A DNA stretch of 64,000 bases from Acetobacter aceti NBRC 14818. Lineage in GTDB: Bacteria; Pseudomonadota; Alphaproteobacteria; Acetobacterales; Acetobacteraceae. Under the pieces are notes generated by a model that was not told where the DNA came from, did not search any database, and was given only the letters and a program-made list of their open reading frames with translations. Positions within the stretch are counted from its first letter, which is position 1. Every line of letters starts with the position of its first letter. The position numbers were made by a program, and so were the translations under genes. This document shows positions 45,780 through 55,289 of this stretch, piece by piece. Where the stretch lies: the NCBI RefSeq assembly GCF_000193495.2, contig NZ_AP023410.1, forward strand, positions 1,426,001 through 1,490,000, read 5' to 3'.

Positions 45780-47219
45780 TCACTCATCCAGATGGCTCCA
45801 TCGCGGCATGAGACGCGCCGCATCCTTCACACTGTCCGGAGTGACGTTCTCAAAAAGCGGCACTTCCGCCAGCACTGCGATATGACCGTGCTCCTCAATC
45901 GCCGCCCGATTACCCGGATTAAGCGGCCCGTTCAACACCACTCCGGCAATCCCGATCCCTCGGCGACGCAGCGATTCAAGAGTGAGCAGGGTATGGTTGA
46001 CCGTTCCCAGTCCGCTGCGCGCCACAACCACCACTGGTAGGCCAAAATCCGCAATCTGATCGATCAGCAGAAGATCCTTCGTGACAGGCACATCCACGCC
46101 GCCAGCCCCTTCCACGACAAGAGGACGTTCTGGCTGGTTCATTGGTAGAACCAGACGGCTCACATCAACCTCCCGCCCCTCCGCCGCTGCCGCTGCCTGC
46201 GGAGACAAAGGCGCCAGAAAGGTATCGGCTGGAGGAAGAATGCGATTCCCGTCCGCGCCTGCAAGCTCCGTGACCGTGGGAGTATCACCCGCCTCCTCCG
46301 CCAGTCCGGTCTGGAGGGGCTTCCAGTACAGCGCGTCCCACGCTCTGGTCAAGCAGGCGGAGATAAAGGTCTTACCCACCCCGGTATCTGTGCCCGTCAC
46401 AAAAACGCCGGCTCGTGGCGCACGGCGGAAAAGACCGAGCGCGACATCCCATGTCAGCACCGCCCCTGCCGCATCAAAACGACGCACCACTTTCCGAAGA
46501 GCGCCGGCGGTCAAAGGATGTCCGCCGTCAACGGGTGCGGTTGCGCCAATCCGCTTCAGGCCACGCAGAAACGCCAAGCCCCCCTGCGTCTGCTCGACAA
46601 GTGTTTCAAAAACCCATTGTCCAAACGGAGCCTGTAGCGCTGAACCGACGACATTCGCTGGCCATCCTTTCTGAAAGGTGGCGTGTGTCGGGTAGACCCG
46701 GATATTCGCCGCAACGCCTTCCTGCGCATGCGCCTGTCGCCACTCCGAAAAAGAGTCTGCGGCAAGCGTGGAGACAGCCAGCAGACCTCCCGGAGCCAGC
46801 AAACCATAGAGCGCCGACAGAGCCTGCTCCGGCGGATCGATCCATTGCAGAGCCAGATTGCCGCAGACGAGATCAAAAGAGCCTGTGAGGTTCGGCGATG
46901 CCGCATCCATGACGGAAAACTCTACATCATTCCCACACCGCGCCTTGGCTCGCTCAAGCATTTCGGGAGCCAGATCGGTCGCGAGCAGTTTCGCATCCGG
47001 CCAACGCTCTTTCAACAACGCCGTAAAAGCGCCGGTGCCACAACCAAATTCGAGAATACGCGCAGGCGTGCGGTCACCAAATGCACGAACGATCCTGTCG
47101 AGTAGTCGATGTGCCACCAGCCGTTGAATAGTCGCTGCTGAATCATACTTTTCAGCCGCACCAAATCGCGCCGCTATGGCCGTGCGTTCCTGCTTCGTCT
47201 GCGAGTGTTTATCAACCAT
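45780..47219 (-). CDS. bioD: BioC-BioD fusion (malonyl-ACP methyltransferase / dethiobiotin synthetase)
   Basis: A 479-residue fusion of two biotin enzymes. Residues 1 to about 265 are BioC: FGAAEKYDSAATIQR, the SAM-binding ILEFGCGTGAFTALL, GNLALQWIDPPEQAL. From about 272 a complete BioD follows: FVTGTDTGVGKTF (P-loop), YWKPLQTGL, VVEGAGGVDVPV, VVLNG. BioC methylates malonyl-ACP to start pimelate synthesis; BioD closes the ureido ring. The two act at opposite ends of the pathway. It overlaps the BioH-like gene by eight bases. Confidence 0.92.
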   Translation of the reverse strand: MVDKHSQTKQERTAIAARFGAAEKYDSAATIQRLVAHRLLDRIVRAFGDRTPARILEFGCGTGAFTALLKERWPDAKLLATDLAPEMLERAKARCGNDVEFSVMDAASPNLTGSFDLVCGNLALQWIDPPEQALSALYGLLAPGGLLAVSTLAADSFSEWRQAHAQEGVAANIRVYPTHATFQKGWPANVVGSALQAPFGQWVFETLVEQTQGGLAFLRGLKRIGATAPVDGGHPLTAGALRKVVRRFDAAGAVLTWDVALGLFRRAPRAGVFVTGTDTGVGKTFISACLTRAWDALYWKPLQTGLAEEAGDTPTVTELAGADGNRILPPADTFLAPLSPQAAAAAEGREVDVSRLVLPMNQPERPLVVEGAGGVDVPVTKDLLLIDQIADFGLPVVVVARSGLGTVNHTLLTLESLRRRGIGIAGVVLNGPLNPGNRAAIEEHGHIAVLAEVPLFENVTPDSVKDAARLMPRWSHLDE

Positions 47220-47856
47220 CGGCAGAGATTTCCTCACAGGCTTTCAGAATGAATGTCGCGCACCGATCCGGATGGGTCAGAGGCAGGAGATGCCCCCCTG
47301 TTTCCAGCCACTCGATCCGTTCCGACGGAAACGAGGCCTCCGTCATAGCCTGACTGACAATCGCATCGTCCCGACTTGCCAGAGTAGCATGCACGCGATT
47401 TCCCTTTGCGCGAGCGTCACCTTTCTGCAAAAGGCTCAGTCCGTCCATGAGACGTGTCGTTTCCGGATTTCTGAAATTCTCTGTTTCCTGTCCGGAAAGA
47501 CCGCAGTTTTCACGAAACTGACGCAGGACCGGCACAGCACCCCGCTCCAGCCCCTTCATCATCCGATCCAGCACGCGAGGCAGGACACCCGCCGGAAAAT
47601 CATTCGCCCGGCTGAAGCGTGTAAACCCATTGATTCCTAGGACAATACTACCTTCCGGCAGAGAGGTCTGCATCAACAGCCAGAGCAGTCCGAGAGAATG
47701 TCCAACCGCCAGTAGAGGCTGACCGGTCGACAAGTCTGTCTCTGCCGATCCAAAAAATCCCAGATCGGGCGTTACGGTGGGCTGTCCGAGCCTGTCCCGC
47801 ACCGGCTGCCACATCGCGGGCGTAAAACCCCAGCCATGCACAAGAACAATCTGCAT
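47212..47856 (-). CDS. BioH/BioG-like alpha/beta hydrolase in the biotin operon
   Basis: A hydrolase of about 214 residues: IVLVHGWGFTPAMW at the N-terminus, the nucleophile elbow VGHSLGLLWLL (GHSLG), an acidic residue in ATLASRDDAIV and the histidine in ETGGHLLPLTHPD. Its place between bioF and bioCD points to the pimeloyl-ACP methyl ester carboxylesterase step (BioH role). Sequence identity to E. coli BioH appears low, so it may be one of the alternative families. Its ATG overlaps the bioF stop and its end overlaps bioCD. Confidence 0.8.
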   Translation of the reverse strand: MQIVLVHGWGFTPAMWQPVRDRLGQPTVTPDLGFFGSAETDLSTGQPLLAVGHSLGLLWLLMQTSLPEGSIVLGINGFTRFSRANDFPAGVLPRVLDRMMKGLERGAVPVLRQFRENCGLSGQETENFRNPETTRLMDGLSLLQKGDARAKGNRVHATLASRDDAIVSQAMTEASFPSERIEWLETGGHLLPLTHPDRCATFILKACEEISADG

Positions 47857-49046
47857 CAGGCCACACCACACAGACGCACAACCGCATCGGCAAGATGCTG
47901 CACATCGTCCTCCGTATGAGCGGCTGACAAAGTGATCCGTAGGCGGCTCTCGCCCTTTGGCACGGTCGGTGGCCGGATCGCGGCGACAAGCATTCCGTCC
48001 GCTTCCAGCCTTGCCGCGACAGACAGCGCGGTCGCGGCCTCGCCCAGCATGACCGGCACGATCTGCGTGCTGGAAGCACCTGTCCTTAGTCCGGCTTCAT
48101 GAAGACGTTGCCGCAGCGTCTCTCCATGACGCACAACACGCGTCCGCTCCGCATCCAGATCAGGCAGCAGTTCCAGCGCCGCATCCGCTGCTCCAAGCAT
48201 GGCAGGCGGCAGGGCTGTGGAATAGATGAACCCGGAAGCGCTGTTGATCAGCCAGTCACACAGGGCGCGGGAACCTGCAATGTAGGCACCCATTCCACCA
48301 AGCGCCTTGCTGAACGTACCCATGATAAGATGCACGCCTTCTGGCGCCTCGCTCGCCAGGCCAGCACCTTGAAACCCAAGAACACCCGTTGCGTGCGCCT
48401 CGTCGAGGCAGAGAAAAGCGCCATACCGCTCGGCCAAAGCCGCCAGACCGGGAACATCGGCACGATCCCCATCCATGCTGAAGACACTCTCGGTCAGGAT
48501 CAGCTTCAGGCCCGGGTCACTGTCACGGGCTTTCAGGAGGGCTTCGAGATGGTCGAGATCATTATGCCGGAACCGGATCTGTCGAACGCCCGCCGCAGCG
48601 CATCCCTGATGCAGACTGGCGTGATTCAGCCTGTCCGCAAAAACCAGCGGAGCCGCACCCATCTGTTCCGAGGACAGACGCGCAAGAGCCGGCACCAGCG
48701 AGGCATTGGCCTGCCAGCCGGAAGCGAACAGCAGGGCCGCTTCGGTTTTCTTGAGACGGGCGACCCGTCCCTCAACCTGCTCGTGCAGCAGACGCGTGCC
48801 GGTCACCAAGCGGGATGCGCCACTCCCGGCTCCATAGCGCAGCGCCCAGTCCGCAGCCCGCTCTTTCAGTCGGGGATGCTGAGACAGGCCGAGATAGTCA
48901 TTCGATGAGAAATCAATCAGACAAGCGCCATCCGGACGTTCAAAACGTGCCCCACCCGCCGCCGTCATGGGCCGGAGAACGCGCCGCCGGTCCTGCGCCT
49001 GAAGCGCTTCGACGGCCTGTCTGAAAAGGGAATCAAATCGGGTCAT
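47856..49046 (-). CDS. bioF: 8-amino-7-oxononanoate synthase
   Basis: A 396-residue PLP enzyme that joins pimeloyl-ACP (or -CoA) and alanine. Marks: FSSNDYLGLSQHPRL, GSGASRLVTGTRLLHEQVE (cited as GSGASRLVTG), DEAHATGVLG and the PLP lysine in GTFSKALGGMGAYI. It is the first gene of the minus-strand biotin operon bioF-bioH-like-bioCD and lies divergent from bioA with a spacer of about 270 bases. Confidence 0.95.
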   Translation of the reverse strand: MTRFDSLFRQAVEALQAQDRRRVLRPMTAAGGARFERPDGACLIDFSSNDYLGLSQHPRLKERAADWALRYGAGSGASRLVTGTRLLHEQVEGRVARLKKTEAALLFASGWQANASLVPALARLSSEQMGAAPLVFADRLNHASLHQGCAAAGVRQIRFRHNDLDHLEALLKARDSDPGLKLILTESVFSMDGDRADVPGLAALAERYGAFLCLDEAHATGVLGFQGAGLASEAPEGVHLIMGTFSKALGGMGAYIAGSRALCDWLINSASGFIYSTALPPAMLGAADAALELLPDLDAERTRVVRHGETLRQRLHEAGLRTGASSTQIVPVMLGEAATALSVAARLEADGMLVAAIRPPTVPKGESRLRITLSAAHTEDDVQHLADAVVRLCGVA

Positions 49047-49317
49047 GCTGCGAAGGTGGTGCCGGAACGCTGATTAAGGGTCAATCATGCAATGACGTTT
49101 GCTGCTTTTCCTGCTCTCGGAACCTTTCTTTCTACAGACGGACAGTGCTGCTTTCCTGCACTTATTTTTTCCATTTATGACTGATATTATAAAGGGATTT
49201 CTAAAATTATCTCTACATCCAAAGATAGGAAGCACGTCTTCACCCCCCCCGATGGTGGTCTTTCCATCGTTGCAAGGATGGCAACCAGCCACCGCGCTGA
49301 TATGAGAGAGACGCCCA
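49047..49317. promoter_or_regulatory. Divergent bioF/bioA control region
   Basis: A 271-base spacer with an AT-rich centre (49155-49215). It should hold both promoters. I looked for BioR-type sites (TTATMKATAA) and BirA-type operators and found no good match. Confidence 0.45.
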
Positions 49318-50601
49318 ATGCCGCCCCAAAGGAGTTGCCCCTTGTCCTCACCCGACTGGTATGAAGACGGTCTGCCCCATATCTGGCTTCCCTACTCCCA
49401 GATGAAGACCGCTCCGGCCCCGCTGGCTGCCTACGCGACGGAAGGCAGCCGGATCATTCTTGAGGATGGACGGTCTCTCGTGGACGGCGTGGCTGCATGG
49501 TGGACGGCGTGCCACGGTTACAACCATCCACACATCCGCGCCTGTGCGGAGATTCAGCTTGCCCGCATGCCACATGTGATGTTCGGCGGCATGGTGCATG
49601 AACCCGCACTGCGGCTGTCTTCCCGACTGGCCGCTCTGCTGCCGGGCGATCTGGAGCGAGTGTTCTATACGGACTCCGGCTCCGTCGCCGTCGAGGTGGC
49701 GATGAAGATGGCGATCCAGTATCGGCTCAATCGCGGAGAGGCCGGACGCACGAAGCTGCTGGCATTCAAGGGCGGCTATCACGGCGACACGCTGGCCACG
49801 ATGGCGATCTGCGATCCCGAAGAAGGAATGCATCATCTGTTCGCCGGGGTGATGCCCGCACAGCATGTGATCGACCTGCCCCGGGATGAGGCGACCACGG
49901 CGACGTTTGAGACATTTCTGAACACCCACGCTCACGAAATCACCGCCATCATTGTCGAACCTCTGGTGCAGGGGGCGGGCGGCATGCTGTTTCACTCGCC
50001 GGACGTGCTTCGCTGTCTGCGCGATGCTGCCGACCGACATGGACTCTTATTGATTCTGGACGAAATCTTCACCGGTTTTGGCCGGACGGGAACGATGTTC
50101 GCCTGTCAGCAGGCCGGAATCGTGCCGGACATCATCACACTGTCCAAGGCGCTCACCGGCGGCACCATGGCGCTGGCCGCGACCGTTGCGCGACGTCATG
50201 TGTACGAGGCGTTTCTTTCTGACAATCCCGAACATGCCCTGATGCACGGGCCAACTTTCATGGCCAATCCACTGGCCTGTGCCTGTGCCAACGCGTCGCT
50301 TGACCTATTCGAACAGGAGCCTCGACTTGAACAGGTTGCGGCGCTTGAAACGGCCCTTCGTGAACAACTGGAACCCTGCCGCACACTACCGGGCGTGAAG
50401 GATGTGCGGGTCATGGGTGGCATTGGTGTGGTGGAACTGGACAGGATTGCCGATCCGGCAGCGCTCCGGACACGCTTTATCGCCGAGAACGTCTGGATCA
50501 GACCATTCCGGAATATCATTTACCTGACACCGGCTTTTACTATATCACCAGAAGAACTGCGAACGCTGACACAGGCTATTCACGCGGTGCTGTCAGCATA
50601 G
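49318..50601 (+). CDS. bioA: Adenosylmethionine-8-amino-7-oxononanoate aminotransferase
   Basis: A 427-residue class III aminotransferase of biotin synthesis. Marks: HIWLPYSQMKTAP (substrate pocket), DGVAAWWTACHGYNHPHI, YTDSGSVAVEVAMKMA, KGGYHGDTLATMAICD, LDEIFTGFGRTGTMFA and the PLP lysine in LSKALTGG. These distinguish BioA from general omega-aminotransferases. It is divergent from bioF. Together with the fused BioCD the window holds all biotin steps except BioB. Confidence 0.95.
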   Translation: MPPQRSCPLSSPDWYEDGLPHIWLPYSQMKTAPAPLAAYATEGSRIILEDGRSLVDGVAAWWTACHGYNHPHIRACAEIQLARMPHVMFGGMVHEPALRLSSRLAALLPGDLERVFYTDSGSVAVEVAMKMAIQYRLNRGEAGRTKLLAFKGGYHGDTLATMAICDPEEGMHHLFAGVMPAQHVIDLPRDEATTATFETFLNTHAHEITAIIVEPLVQGAGGMLFHSPDVLRCLRDAADRHGLLLILDEIFTGFGRTGTMFACQQAGIVPDIITLSKALTGGTMALAATVARRHVYEAFLSDNPEHALMHGPTFMANPLACACANASLDLFEQEPRLEQVAALETALREQLEPCRTLPGVKDVRVMGGIGVVELDRIADPAALRTRFIAENVWIRPFRNIIYLTPAFTISPEELRTLTQAIHAVLSA

Positions 50602-50655
50602 AACGTCAGGAAGCGCAGCCACCTTGCTCATCGCTGTTCATAAAGTGGGACTGGC

Positions 50656-51132
50656 TCACCACCCTGCAGCGATGGCCTCGTCTTCCTGTCGGCTTTCTAC
50701 CCAGACGCGCCGCCCATCGGCAAATTCTTCGGCTTTCCAGAACGGCGCACCGGTTTTCAGACGATCAATCAGAAAGCGCGTGGCGTCCAGCGCCGCGCCA
50801 CGATGCGCGGCTGCGGCCAGCACGAGCACAATGGGCTCTCCAACAACCAGTCGTCCCACACGATGAATGATCGTGCATCCAACCAGACTGAATCGCTGCA
50901 ACGCATTTTCCGCCAGCATCGTCAGGGTCTGCTCGCACATGCCGGGATAATGCTCCAGTTCAAGAGCCATCAGTCCGCCACCTCCGCGCACAATGCCAAG
51001 AAAAGAGCCTAAACCACCCGTCTCCGGATCAAGAGCCAGCAGTCGCGCCGCTTCCGCCCCCATATCAAAGGGCTCAGATTGCACCACAACACGGAGTCTA
51101 GAGGAGGGTTCCTGCTGCGTCATGGCGCTCAT
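50656..51132 (-). CDS. moaE: Molybdopterin synthase catalytic subunit
   Basis: A 158-residue MoaE. Marks: GGLGSFLGIVRG, LELEHYPGMCE, IIHRVGRLVVGEPIVLV and the active-site lysine region LKTGAPFWKAEEF. With MoaD it inserts the dithiolene sulfurs into precursor Z in molybdenum cofactor synthesis. Its start overlaps the moaD end by four bases. The cofactor is needed by the nitrate reductase encoded at 13 kb. Confidence 0.93.
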   Translation of the reverse strand: MSAMTQQEPSSRLRVVVQSEPFDMGAEAARLLALDPETGGLGSFLGIVRGGGGLMALELEHYPGMCEQTLTMLAENALQRFSLVGCTIIHRVGRLVVGEPIVLVLAAAAHRGAALDATRFLIDRLKTGAPFWKAEEFADGRRVWVESRQEDEAIAAGW

Positions 51133-51392
51133 CCTCCGGTCATGGGAGGGAAAAAAGCGATTTCATCACCATTATGCACGGCGGTCGAAAGGTCACCCAT
51201 GACCTTGTTGACCGCCACACGCATGCGAGGAAACTGTAAAAAAACGGCGTCAAAAGCAGCGTCTTGCTGTCGGAGCACTGCCAGAAAATCTTTTACTGTC
51301 TGAATATCAGGGGCAAGAGCGACCGTTTCACTTCCGCGTCCAACCTGTTCACGCAGGCCAGCAAAATAGAGGACTGTCACACTGCCATTCAT
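51129..51392 (-). CDS. moaD: Molybdopterin synthase sulfur carrier subunit
   Basis: An 87-residue ubiquitin-like protein ending in GG (FFPPMTGG), the C-terminus that carries the thiocarboxylate. VTVLYFAGLREQVGRGSE and AVNKVMGDLSTAVHNGDEIAF are typical. It precedes moaE and overlaps it by four bases, so they are translationally coupled. Confidence 0.92.
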   Translation of the reverse strand: MNGSVTVLYFAGLREQVGRGSETVALAPDIQTVKDFLAVLRQQDAAFDAVFLQFPRMRVAVNKVMGDLSTAVHNGDEIAFFPPMTGG

Positions 51393-51520
51393 GTGGAATT
51401 CCTGTTCTGGTTGCCTGATACGTTCCGGTCATACGGGACTGACATTCACAAGTCAGGCAGCCTCTCACCCTATCCGATCTTTCCGTCAGCCCATAATTTT
51501 TCTGACGAACGCAACCTCCG

Positions 51521-52159
51521 TCAGTGCTTGCTTACCGGATCAGTCGAAAGCAGCGGCGTTGCAGGAACAACGATATCCTTCTCATCCTTGGCTGGCGCTG
51601 GAGGCGACATTGGGGTCTTTCCGGAAGTCCCTTCCTTTGCGCCAACTGCTGTAGCACCCTGATGAAGGGAAGATGTCTTCACGGTCTTGATAGAGCCATC
51701 CGGATGAATCAGGGTCGTTGTGCCGTCACCATTCGGAATCTCGATGGTGGAGCTGGCGGTTTTCCCGCCGCCGAATTTGGAGGCGACATCAGGCTCTACG
51801 CTGGGCAGCGCGGCAGCCGTGCCTGCGCCGGAGAAGGAATCCTGAAAATCCTCGCCGATAGACAGCTTGCCGCCATCCGGAAGATCACCAGCGGCTCCTC
51901 CCACCTGGGAATCATGATCGGACGCCACATCTGACAGTGAAGGCAGGGGCTTCGGCGCGCCCGGCCAGATATTCCCCGCCTCCGGCAGCAGAGGCGTTTC
52001 CGTCGTGGCGTATCCACGCACGCGCCGCAGCGTCTCCGATTCCCCATTAGGCGCGTTGGGATTGGCTCCCGGGAGAGTCGCCGTATCAGCAAGCCATTTG
52101 TCAAAGCCGGAACAACCGCTCAACACCAGTAATGACGCTACAAGAGCGGCTTTCCGCAT
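51521..52159 (-). CDS. Hypothetical lipoprotein
   Basis: A protein of about 212 residues. Signal peptide and lipobox are seen at the start (RKAALVASLLVLSGCSGFDKW), with lipid on the cysteine near residue 16. The mature part is polar, rich in Gly/Pro/Ser/Asp and probably unstructured, with one recognisable short block TTTLIHPDGSIKTVKTSS. I do not recognise a family. ATG 52157-52159 is chosen because it starts the signal peptide. Confidence 0.7.
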   Translation of the reverse strand: MRKAALVASLLVLSGCSGFDKWLADTATLPGANPNAPNGESETLRRVRGYATTETPLLPEAGNIWPGAPKPLPSLSDVASDHDSQVGGAAGDLPDGGKLSIGEDFQDSFSGAGTAAALPSVEPDVASKFGGGKTASSTIEIPNGDGTTTLIHPDGSIKTVKTSSLHQGATAVGAKEGTSGKTPMSPPAPAKDEKDIVVPATPLLSTDPVSKH

Positions 52160-52304
52160 AAGTTCTTCCTCGTCCAGATGGTCCGTGTAGTGCGGGCTTT
52201 GATACAAGCGTGACAGCCACAGGTAAATTCCAGCTTACCTGAAAGTCATGTTCTTTCACATTTTCACATCATGAGGGCAGTGAAGCGTGGCGAACAGGTC
52301 ACGC

Positions 52305-52898
52305 TCAGACCGTTGTTTTTTCGGTACCTCCGGCCTTTTCCACATGCCGCAATCCGGCCACCAGATAATCCCATCCCGTCATCAGCGTCAGAACCGCCGC
52401 GATCCACAGCATCACGGACCCCATCAGACTGACCGGCAGCCACGGCATGTGCAGCAGCACGCCGGTGCTGTCACCCGCCAGAAGAAATCCGATGGCGGTC
52501 ATCTGGAAGCCGGTCTTCCATTTCGCCAGCCGTGTGACAGGTAGGCTGATACGCGTGCCCGCCAGATATTCCCGCAAACCGCTGACCAGAATCTCACGAC
52601 ACAGAATCACGATGGCAGGCCAGAGCGCGCCATAGGTGAGCTTGTCCAGCCCCGCCAGCACCATCAGGGACGCGCCGACAAGCAGCTTGTCGGCGATCGG
52701 GTCCAGCATCCGCCCAAGATCCGACTGCATCTGGCGGGAGCGTGCCAGATGTCCGTCGAAATAATCCGTCACCGCCGCCGCAATGAAGAGCAGACACGCC
52801 CCGGCAGCCGCCTCCGCACGATTCATGGCCACAAGCACGACCAGAACCGGAATGGCGACGATCCGCGACAGGGTCAGGAGATTCGGCAGATCGGTTAT
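52305..52898 (-). CDS. pgsA: CDP-diacylglycerol-glycerol-3-phosphate 3-phosphatidyltransferase
   Basis: A 197-residue membrane enzyme that makes phosphatidylglycerol phosphate. LPNLLTLSRIVAIPVLVVLV is the usual start, and the CDP-alcohol phosphotransferase motif is intact in FDGHLARSRQMQSDLGRMLD (D-G-x2-A-R-x8-G-x3-D). Four to five membrane segments follow. It lies about 190 bases downstream of uvrC in the same direction, as in many proteobacteria. Confidence 0.92.
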   Translation of the reverse strand: MTDLPNLLTLSRIVAIPVLVVLVAMNRAEAAAGACLLFIAAAVTDYFDGHLARSRQMQSDLGRMLDPIADKLLVGASLMVLAGLDKLTYGALWPAIVILCREILVSGLREYLAGTRISLPVTRLAKWKTGFQMTAIGFLLAGDSTGVLLHMPWLPVSLMGSVMLWIAAVLTLMTGWDYLVAGLRHVEKAGGTEKTTV

Positions 52899-53090
52899 CA
52901 TGGGGACCACGTTACTCCACTTTGCCACGAACAGGAACGACGCATAGTAGAAGATCTGCCTTTTTTATCAGCAGGAAAGCTATTGCGACGAGAGATTTCC
53001 CCGACGTTAAAAAAACGTGAGGACCGGAGAAACCCACGACCTGATCACGCTCTGATGATCCTCACGGCAGTCGCAGCAAGCGTCAGCCCG

Positions 53091-54995
53091 TCAGGCAGGC
53101 GTCCAGTCGGGATGAAAATGTCCGTAGATGGCGCGGGCCGTCTCCCGGTTAACACCCGCCACCGCTTCCAGTTCCACCAGACCCGCCTGACTGACGCCTC
53201 GCGCCGAGCCGAAATGGTTCAGTAGCGCCCGCTTACGGGTCGGACCGATGCCCGGAATCTCGTCCAGTTCCGATTTCACGAAGGCCTTGGAGCGACCCGC
53301 GCGATGCGTGGTGATGGCGAACCGGTGCGCTTCATCACGCAGCCGCTGGAGGTAGTAGAGCACCGGGTCGCGCGGTTCGAGCTGGAAGGGCGGCGCGTCC
53401 AGTGTGTGAAACCACTCGCGCCCGGCATTTCGGTCCGGTCCCTTGGCGATCGACACCAGCTTCACATCCCGCACGCCCAGCGAGTCCAGAACGCTCTGCA
53501 CGGCGGACAACTGCCCCGCGCCACCGTCGATCAGCAGCACGTCCGGCCAGTCGGCTGACTTTTCCCGTCCCTGCTCCGCAGCTTCCTTCAGCGCACGCCC
53601 GAAGCGTCGCTCCAGAACCTCGCGCATCATGCCGAAGTCATCGCCGGGGGTGATCCCGCTCTTGATGCTGTATTTCCGATAAGACCGTCGATCGAAACCT
53701 TCCGGACCGCCTACGATCATCACGCCATAGGGGTTCGTCCCCATGATGTGACTGTTGTCGTACACCTCGATCCGGTTCGGTGGCTCATCAAGGCCGAACA
53801 CCTTCGCCACCCCATCCAGCAGCTTGGCCTGTCCGGCACTCTCGGCCAGTTTGCGTTCCAGTGCTTCACGAGCGTTGGTCTCGGCATGTTCCACCACTTC
53901 GCGACGCTCGCCCCGTTGAGGGCGCAGGATCTCGACCTTGTGGCCGCGCTTGATCCCCAGCGCCTCGCTTAGCAGAGGCGCTTCCTCAAGATCGCGATTC
54001 ACCAGTAGCAGCGCGGGTGGAGGTTTATCGTCGTAGAACTGCGCCAGAAAGGCTGCCAGAATATCGGCGTCTGTCTCGTCCTTCGTATGCGCGGGATAGA
54101 AGGCCCTGTTACCGTTGTTCCGCCCACCACGGATGAAAAACACCTGAATGCAGGCCTGCCCCGCCGTCTGCCAGACCGCAATAACGTCGGCGTCACGGAT
54201 GCTGGACGGATTGACGACCGTCGAATCCTGCATGCTGGCCAGCGCCCGGATACGGTCACGCAGAACAGCCGCCCGCTCATAGTCCAGAGCCTCCGCCGCC
54301 TGCTCCATTTCCTGCGCGAACTCCGCTTTCAGAGTCGCGCCTTCACCGGCGAGAAACTCCTTCGCCTGCCGGACAAGCCCAGCATAATCCTCACGACTGA
54401 TCCGGTCGACACACGGCGCGGAACAGCGCTTGATCTGAAACAGCAGGCAGGGCCGCGTGCGAGACGAGAACACGGAATCCGAGCAGGTCCGAAGCTGGAA
54501 CACCCGCTGCAGGATATTGATCGTCTGGTTCACGGCCCATGCCGAGGCGAACGGTCCCCAGTAGCTGGAGCTTTTGTCCATCTTGCCACGATGCTTGGCG
54601 AGCTGCGGGAACTCATGTCCGCCCGTCAGCATCAGCCAAGGATAGCTCTTGTCGTCGCGCAACAGGATGTTGAAGCGCGGTTTCATGCGCTTGATGTAGT
54701 TGGCCTCGAGCAGCAGCGCCTCGGCCTCGGTGTGGGTCGTGACGATCTCCATGGAGGCCGTCTCGGACACCATCCGGCGCAGGCGTTCCGGCAGGCGGGA
54801 AAGCTGCGTGTAGGAGGTCACGCGCTTCTTCAGCGCCCGCGCCTTGCCGACGTAGAGCACCTCGCCCTTCGCGTTGATCATCCGGTAGACGCCCGGCGAC
54901 AACGGCATGGTCTTCAGCGCGGTCTGAATGACCTCCACGCCCGTGAGGGGGGACTCCGGCATTTCCGCAGTCGCTCCAAGGGTTTCGTCTGTCAT
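53091..54995 (-). CDS. uvrC: Excinuclease ABC subunit C
   Basis: A UvrC of about 634 residues, the dual-incision nuclease of nucleotide excision repair. Domains in order: GIY-YIG ([20 protein letters not shown]), the cysteine-rich region ([16 protein letters not shown]), UVR motif ([19 protein letters not shown]), RNase H-like endonuclease ([32 protein letters not shown]) and the terminal HhH pair ([20 protein letters not shown]). ATG 54993-54995 is preferred; an ATG at 55008-55010 would add five residues. Confidence 0.95.
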   Translation of the reverse strand: MTDETLGATAEMPESPLTGVEVIQTALKTMPLSPGVYRMINAKGEVLYVGKARALKKRVTSYTQLSRLPERLRRMVSETASMEIVTTHTEAEALLLEANYIKRMKPRFNILLRDDKSYPWLMLTGGHEFPQLAKHRGKMDKSSSYWGPFASAWAVNQTINILQRVFQLRTCSDSVFSSRTRPCLLFQIKRCSAPCVDRISREDYAGLVRQAKEFLAGEGATLKAEFAQEMEQAAEALDYERAAVLRDRIRALASMQDSTVVNPSSIRDADVIAVWQTAGQACIQVFFIRGGRNNGNRAFYPAHTKDETDADILAAFLAQFYDDKPPPALLLVNRDLEEAPLLSEALGIKRGHKVEILRPQRGERREVVEHAETNAREALERKLAESAGQAKLLDGVAKVFGLDEPPNRIEVYDNSHIMGTNPYGVMIVGGPEGFDRRSYRKYSIKSGITPGDDFGMMREVLERRFGRALKEAAEQGREKSADWPDVLLIDGGAGQLSAVQSVLDSLGVRDVKLVSIAKGPDRNAGREWFHTLDAPPFQLEPRDPVLYYLQRLRDEAHRFAITTHRAGRSKAFVKSELDEIPGIGPTRKRALLNHFGSARGVSQAGLVELEAVAGVNRETARAIYGHFHPDWTPA

Positions 54996-55219
54996 GGAGT
55001 ATTCATCCACCGAACGTGTGGATAACTTTGTGGAAGAAAAGATGACAGATTGATGGACCCCCCGGTCTTCCGCCTTGAATCTTGGATTGCATATTTTTTA
55101 ATCAAAGCAGTTAACTTTTTGTTTTTGTTATATTTTATCACCTGAACATTTTCCCCGAAGGGCCGAATCGGCAAAAGTGAATGGAAATACAGGGAGTCAA
55201 TCCCGGAGGTGGACAAAAT

Positions 55220-55242
55220 CGGCGATCCCATTCTGATCGCCG
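55220..55242 (-). terminator. Hairpin after the dipeptidase gene
   Basis: Perfect stem CGGCGATC/GATCGCCG with a 7-base loop, about 48 bases after the dipeptidase stop. On the minus strand it is followed by ATTTTG, a short T run. Confidence 0.6.
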
Positions 55243-55289
55243 TTTCACGCAGCGGTCCCGGTTTGTTCACAAAGGCGAATCCGCCCCTG

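Noticed and set aside
49047-49317. Possible BioR or BirA operator between bioF and bioA
   Set aside because: No good match to TTATMKATAA or to a long BirA palindrome was found.
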